Source of the DNA: Planctomycetales bacterium | Lineage (GTDB): Bacteria > Planctomycetota > Planctomycetia > Gemmatales > Gemmataceae | Reading direction: 5' to 3' | Assembly (NCBI GenBank): GCA_020054355.1 | Contig: JAGVLI010000951.1 | Coordinates: 1-8,654 of the forward strand | Length of the DNA stretch: 8,654 bases | In this document: in pieces, positions 6,123-8,654 of the stretch | Layout: each line of letters opens with the position of its first letter | Numbering within the stretch: position 1 is the first letter of the stretch | Notes under the pieces: model-generated | What the model was told of the DNA's origin: nothing | Databases searched by the model: none | The model's input: only the letters and a program-made list of their open reading frames with translations | Position numbers and translations under genes: made by a program

Positions 6123-6263
6123 GAATTTCCGGATGCAAGGCAAATCCGGCTACCGCCAGCCGCTCGCGGCTTCGCGCACGCCGCCGCCTGCCATTCCGAC
6201 AGGCCAGTTGAAACCCCAGCGCGCAAAGTTGGCAGGATCGGGGGCGGGGAGAATTTCGGTATT

Positions 6264-6298
6264 TTTACGTAAGCAATTTCAATTTAGTGCTTTACGTA
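6264..6298. promoter_or_regulatory. Paired TTTACGTA sites upstream of groES
   Basis: TTTACGTA occurs at 6264-6271 and 6291-6298, 27 bp apart start to start. Each includes the palindrome TACGTA. The flanks also form an imperfect inverted repeat (TACGTAAGCA at 6266-6275, TGCTTTACGTA at 6288-6298, one-base difference). The block is AT-rich in otherwise GC-rich DNA and lies about 100-130 bp before the groES start. It could be a promoter region or an operator for heat-shock control; both are inferred. Confidence 0.4.
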
Positions 6299-6382
6299 GC
6301 GACTCTGTTCGGGGCACGAAAGTTGCGTTGCCACTCGGACACCGTGAATCGCCTGGCTCCTCGACGGAGCAGGACGCAAGTG

Positions 6383-6388
6383 AAGGAG
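6383..6388 (+). promoter_or_regulatory. Ribosome binding site deciding the groES start
   Basis: AAGGAG lies 6 bp before the ATG at 6395. It excludes the longer frame that begins at 6287, whose extra N-terminus has no counterpart in GroES. Confidence 0.85.
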
Positions 6389-6394
6389 AGCGCG

Positions 6395-6691
6395 ATGAAA
6401 TTGAAGCCGCTGGGAGACCGCATCGTCGTCCGTCGGGCCGAGTCCGAGGAGAAGACGAAGGGCGGCATCCTGTTGCCGGACAGCGCCAAGAACAAACCGC
6501 AGAGGGGCAAGGTCGTGGCCGTGGGCGCCGGCCGCATGCTCAAGGACGGCAGCCGTCGGCCGTTGCAGGTCAAGGAAGGCGATACCGTGCTGTTCACCGC
6601 CTGGGCCGGCGACGAGTTCGAGGAACGCGCCAGCAAGGACAGCATCCTGCTGATGCGCGAGGAAGACGTGCTGGCCGTCGTGGACGAGTAA
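6395..6691 (+). CDS. groES: Co-chaperonin GroES (Cpn10)
   Basis: This 98-aa protein is the heptameric lid of the cytoplasmic chaperonin, which caps GroEL and closes the folding chamber. MKLKPLGDRIVVRR at the N-terminus matches the family signature. The mobile loop spans about residues 17-35, with I25-L26-L27 in GGILLP as the GroEL-contact tripeptide. VVAVGAGRML (40-49), VKEGDTVLF (59-67) and the terminal EEDVLAVVDE complete the usual fold. Length is typical (E. coli 97 aa). groEL follows on the same strand after 160 bp, an unusually long gap for this pair and one filled by a repeat element. Confidence 0.97.
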   Translation: MKLKPLGDRIVVRRAESEEKTKGGILLPDSAKNKPQRGKVVAVGAGRMLKDGSRRPLQVKEGDTVLFTAWAGDEFEERASKDSILLMREEDVLAVVDE

Positions 6692-6709
6692 ACGATTCCG
6701 GGCGAGCGC

Positions 6710-6805
6710 GTAGGGTCCGCTGTGCGGACCGTGAATAGGGCCCGCTGTGCGGACCATGAACTCGCCATCATCTATCGCCTCAATGGTCCGCACAGCGGAC
6801 CCTAC
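6710..6805. repeat. Inverted-repeat element (copy 2) with three arms, in the groES-groEL spacer
   Basis: Two direct arms (6710-6730 and 6735-6755) face one inverted arm (6784-6805). They belong to the same family as 1601-1670, with the core GGTCCGC-TGT-GCGGACC. The second direct arm has a base change (GGCCCGC) that breaks one stem pair. The third arm is identical to the right arm at 1649-1670. The doubled left arm suggests a local duplication. The element lies 18 bp after the groES stop and 46 bp before the groEL start. Confidence 0.92.
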
Positions 6806-6842
6806 TCAATTTGGTCAACCAATCAGGCATTATTGAACCTCT

Positions 6843-6847
6843 GGAGG
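6843..6847 (+). promoter_or_regulatory. Ribosome binding site of groEL
   Basis: GGAGG lies 4 bp before the ATG at 6852, slightly close but strong. Confidence 0.7.
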
Positions 6848-6851
6848 CAGA

Positions 6852-8483
6852 ATGGGCGCGAAGCAAATCGCATTCGATCAGGAAGCTCGGGACGCCATGC
6901 GCCGGGGCATCGGCAAGCTGGCCCGCGCCGTCAAGGTCACGCTCGGCCCCAAGGGCCGTAACGTAATCTTGCAGCGCAGCTTCGGCTCGCCGATCGTCAC
7001 CAAGGACGGCGTCACCGTGGCCCGCGAGATCGAACTGGAAGACAAGTATGAGAACATGGGCGCCAAGATGGTGCAGGAAGTGGCGTCCAAGACCAGCGAC
7101 GTGGCCGGCGACGGCACCACGACGGCGACCGTGCTCGCCGAGGCCATCTACAACGAGGGCCTCAAGGCCGTCGTCAGCGGCGTCAACCCGATGCTGATGA
7201 AGCGCGGCATCGAGAAGGCCGTCGAGGACGTGGTCGAGCGCGTCAAGAAGATGAGCATCCCAGTCAAGTCGAAGAAGGACCTGGAAAGCGTCGCCACGGT
7301 CGCTTCCAACGGCGACGCCGAGATCGGCAAGATCATCGCCGAGGCCATGGACAAGGTCGGCAAGGACGGCGTCATCACCGTCGAAGACGGCAAGACCATG
7401 AAGACGCTGTGCGAGTTCGTCGAGGGCATGCAGTTCGACCGCGGCTACTCGTCGCCATATTTCGTCACCGACCCGCAGAAGATGGAATGCGAGCTGGACG
7501 ACCCGTACATCCTGATCTACGAGAAGAAGATCAGCAGCAACAAGGACCTGGTGCCGTTGCTGGAACGGGTGCTGCAGCAGGGCAAGCCGATCCTGATTAT
7601 CTGCGAGGAAGTCGAAGGCGAGGCGTTGGCCACGCTGGTCATCAACAAGCTGCGCGGCACCTTCAAGGCCGCCGCCGTCAAGGCCCCCGGCTACGGCGAC
7701 CGCCGCAAGGCCATGCTGGAAGACATCGCCATCCTGACCGGCGGCCGGGCCATCTTCGAGGACCTCGGCATCCAGCTGGAAAACGTCCAGCTCAAGGACC
7801 TGGGCCGGGCCGACAAGGTCAAGATCGACAAGGACAACACGACGATCATCAAGGGCCTGGGCAAGAAGGACGAGATCAAGGCCCGCATCGGCAGCATCCA
7901 GCGCGAGCTGGAGAAGTCCACCAGCGACTACGACAAGGAAAAGCTGAGCGAGCGCATCGCCAAGCTGTCGGGCGGCGTGGCCAAAATCCTCGTGGGCGCC
8001 GCCACCGAGAGCGAGATGAAGGAAAAGAAGATGCGCGTCGAGGACGCCATGCACGCCACGCGGGCGGCCAACCAGGAAGGCATCCTGCCGGGCGGCGGCG
8101 TCGCCTTGCTGCGGGCCTCGTCCGGGCTGAAGACGCCCAAGGACCTGAGCGAGGACGAAAAGACCGGCTACAGCATCGTGCTGCGGGCCTGTCATGCCCC
8201 GATCATGCAGATTTCCGAGAACGCCGGCGAGAACGGGGCGGTGGTGGCCAACAAGGTGCTGGAAAGCAGCGACCAGAACTACGGCTACGACGCCCGCGAA
8301 GGCGAATACTGCGACATGGTCAAGAAGGGCATCATCGACCCGACCAAGGTGGTCCGCTCCGAGGTCGAGAACGCCTCCAGCGTCTCGACGCTGCTGCTGA
8401 CCAGCGATGCCCTCGTCGCCGAGATGCCGAAGAAGGACGACAAGAAGAAGGAAGGCGGCGGCGGCGGTGAGGATATGTACTAA
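6852..8483 (+). CDS. groEL: Chaperonin GroEL (Cpn60/Hsp60)
   Basis: This 543-aa protein is the ATP-driven chaperonin ring subunit. It aligns with E. coli GroEL almost without offset: VTLGPKGRNV (29-38), D52 in TKDGVTVAREIELEDKYENMG, D87 in GDGTTTATVLA and the hydrolytic D398 in MRVEDAMHATRAA. The family signature AANQEGILPGGG is at 405-416. In the apical domain the substrate-binding surface is kept (Y199, Y203, F204). The C-terminus is Lys-rich and ends GGGGGEDMY, without the usual GGM repeats. Several cysteines (C187, C213, C251, C447, C487) are present. It is probably transcribed with groES, although the repeat-filled 160-bp spacer could allow separate control. Planctomycetes often carry several groEL genes, so this may not be the only one. 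Confidence 0.98.
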   Translation: MGAKQIAFDQEARDAMRRGIGKLARAVKVTLGPKGRNVILQRSFGSPIVTKDGVTVAREIELEDKYENMGAKMVQEVASKTSDVAGDGTTTATVLAEAIYNEGLKAVVSGVNPMLMKRGIEKAVEDVVERVKKMSIPVKSKKDLESVATVASNGDAEIGKIIAEAMDKVGKDGVITVEDGKTMKTLCEFVEGMQFDRGYSSPYFVTDPQKMECELDDPYILIYEKKISSNKDLVPLLERVLQQGKPILIICEEVEGEALATLVINKLRGTFKAAAVKAPGYGDRRKAMLEDIAILTGGRAIFEDLGIQLENVQLKDLGRADKVKIDKDNTTIIKGLGKKDEIKARIGSIQRELEKSTSDYDKEKLSERIAKLSGGVAKILVGAATESEMKEKKMRVEDAMHATRAANQEGILPGGGVALLRASSGLKTPKDLSEDEKTGYSIVLRACHAPIMQISENAGENGAVVANKVLESSDQNYGYDAREGEYCDMVKKGIIDPTKVVRSEVENASSVSTLLLTSDALVAEMPKKDDKKKEGGGGGEDMY

Positions 8484-8489
8484 GCTTTG

Positions 8490-8561
8490 GCGAGCCTCCC
8501 GCGTCAGCGGGGGGAGTAATCGCCTGCCGCGTCGCTCCCCCCGCTGACGCGGGAGGCTCGC
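8490..8561. repeat. Perfect 27-bp inverted repeat just after groEL
   Basis: The arms at 8490-8516 and 8535-8561 are perfect 27-bp inverted copies around an 18-nt loop, starting 6 bp after the groEL stop. Each arm contains a smaller dyad, CCCGC-GTCA-GCGGG. The structure would be very stable in RNA and could stop transcription or protect the mRNA 3' end. However, there is no T-run after it, so it is not a textbook intrinsic terminator. Its right arm runs directly into the tandem array that follows. Confidence 0.9.
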
Positions 8562-8654
8562 TGGCCTAACGAAGACGCTCGCTGGCCTAACGAAGACGCT
8601 CGCTGGCCTAACGAAGACGCTCGCTGGCCTAACGAAGACGCTCGCTGGCCTAAC
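8556..8654. repeat. 21-bp tandem array running off the window end
   Basis: Four perfect 21-bp units (8556-8576, 8577-8597, 8598-8618, 8619-8639) are followed by 15 bp of a fifth that is cut by the window edge. Each unit starts GCTCGCTGGCC and ends ACGAAGAC. The first seven or so bases of the first unit are shared with the right arm of the inverted repeat. There are no spacers and no gene. The period is three times seven, in line with the heptamer arrays elsewhere in the window, though that may be chance. Confidence 0.93.

Larger units (their letters stand above)
6050..6394. promoter_or_regulatory. Divergent control region between the CAP pair and groES
   Basis: This 345-bp gap separates two divergent units and must hold both promoters, though no clear -35/-10 pair could be assigned. 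It contains a nested dyad (6090-6122), a 12-bp direct repeat GGGGAGAATTTC at 6118-6129 and 6246-6257, and an AT-rich block with two TTTACGTA sites (6264-6298). I looked for the CIRCE operator (TTAGCACTC-N9-GAGTGCTAA) and did not find it. Nor did I see a convincing sigma-32 promoter. Confidence 0.55.

Noticed and set aside
6050..6226. N-terminal extension of the canonical CAP protein to 6226
   Set aside because: It would bury the signal peptide about 60 residues inside the protein. The ATG at 6049 has its own strong ribosome binding site.
6264..6298. CIRCE heat-shock operator
   Set aside because: TTAGTGC is present once, but the consensus TTAGCACTC with its inverted partner after 9 bp is not.
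6287..6394. N-terminal extension of GroES
   Set aside because: GroES proteins start at the MKLKPLGDR equivalent, and AAGGAG lies 6 bp before the ATG at 6395.
6780..8195. 471-aa open frame antisense to groEL
   Set aside because: It exactly overlays a certain gene, has no recognisable domain and is Ala/Leu/Asp/Val-biased, as expected for the reverse complement of high-GC codons.
8490..8561. Canonical intrinsic terminator for groEL
   Set aside because: The stem is strong, but no T-run follows it; GCTGGCC repeats come directly after. It is kept as an inverted repeat with possible terminator function.

Overview
The window is GC-rich bacterial DNA whose gene content and repeat style suggest a planctomycete, possibly Gemmata-like. 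The pointers are a FabF-type ketosynthase, a bacterial GH3-family enzyme, small secreted CAP-domain proteins, a groES-groEL pair, and intergenic gaps full of short palindromic and heptameric repeats. The assignment rests on recognition from memory; no search was run. Both ends of the window lie inside tandem repeats that run off the edge, as expected for a contig that broke at repeats.

Layout. Positions 1-282 hold an AGTGGCC heptamer array and two copies of a 48-bp sequence. Three plus-strand genes follow: a ketosynthase with an intact Cys-His-His triad (283-1575), a membrane-anchored alpha/beta hydrolase (1712-2740) and a GH3-type adenylating enzyme (3065-4789). The gaps between them carry an inverted-repeat element (1601-1670) and a composite of heptamers, a palindrome and two hairpins (2778-3051). 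On the minus strand lie two tandem CAP-domain genes with signal peptides (6049 down to 5018). They are transcribed divergently from groES (6395-6691) and groEL (6852-8483). The groES-groEL spacer carries a second copy of the inverted-repeat element. groEL is followed by a perfect 27-bp inverted repeat (8490-8561) that merges into a 21-bp tandem array running off the end.

How the genes may work together. Ketosynthase, hydrolase and GH3 enzyme fit a secondary lipid or acyl-conjugate route: chain extension on a carrier protein, hydrolytic release, then ATP-dependent activation or amide formation. This is inference from families and order, and the carrier protein and other partners would lie left of the window. 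The CAP proteins look exported. GroES and GroEL form the cytoplasmic chaperonin and have all the key catalytic positions.

I see no phage, CRISPR, toxin-antitoxin, defence or transposase genes, and no tRNA or rRNA. The most unusual content is the repeat landscape: heptamer-period arrays, doublets of self-palindromic hairpins placed between co-directional genes, and a degenerate CAP paralogue beside a canonical one.
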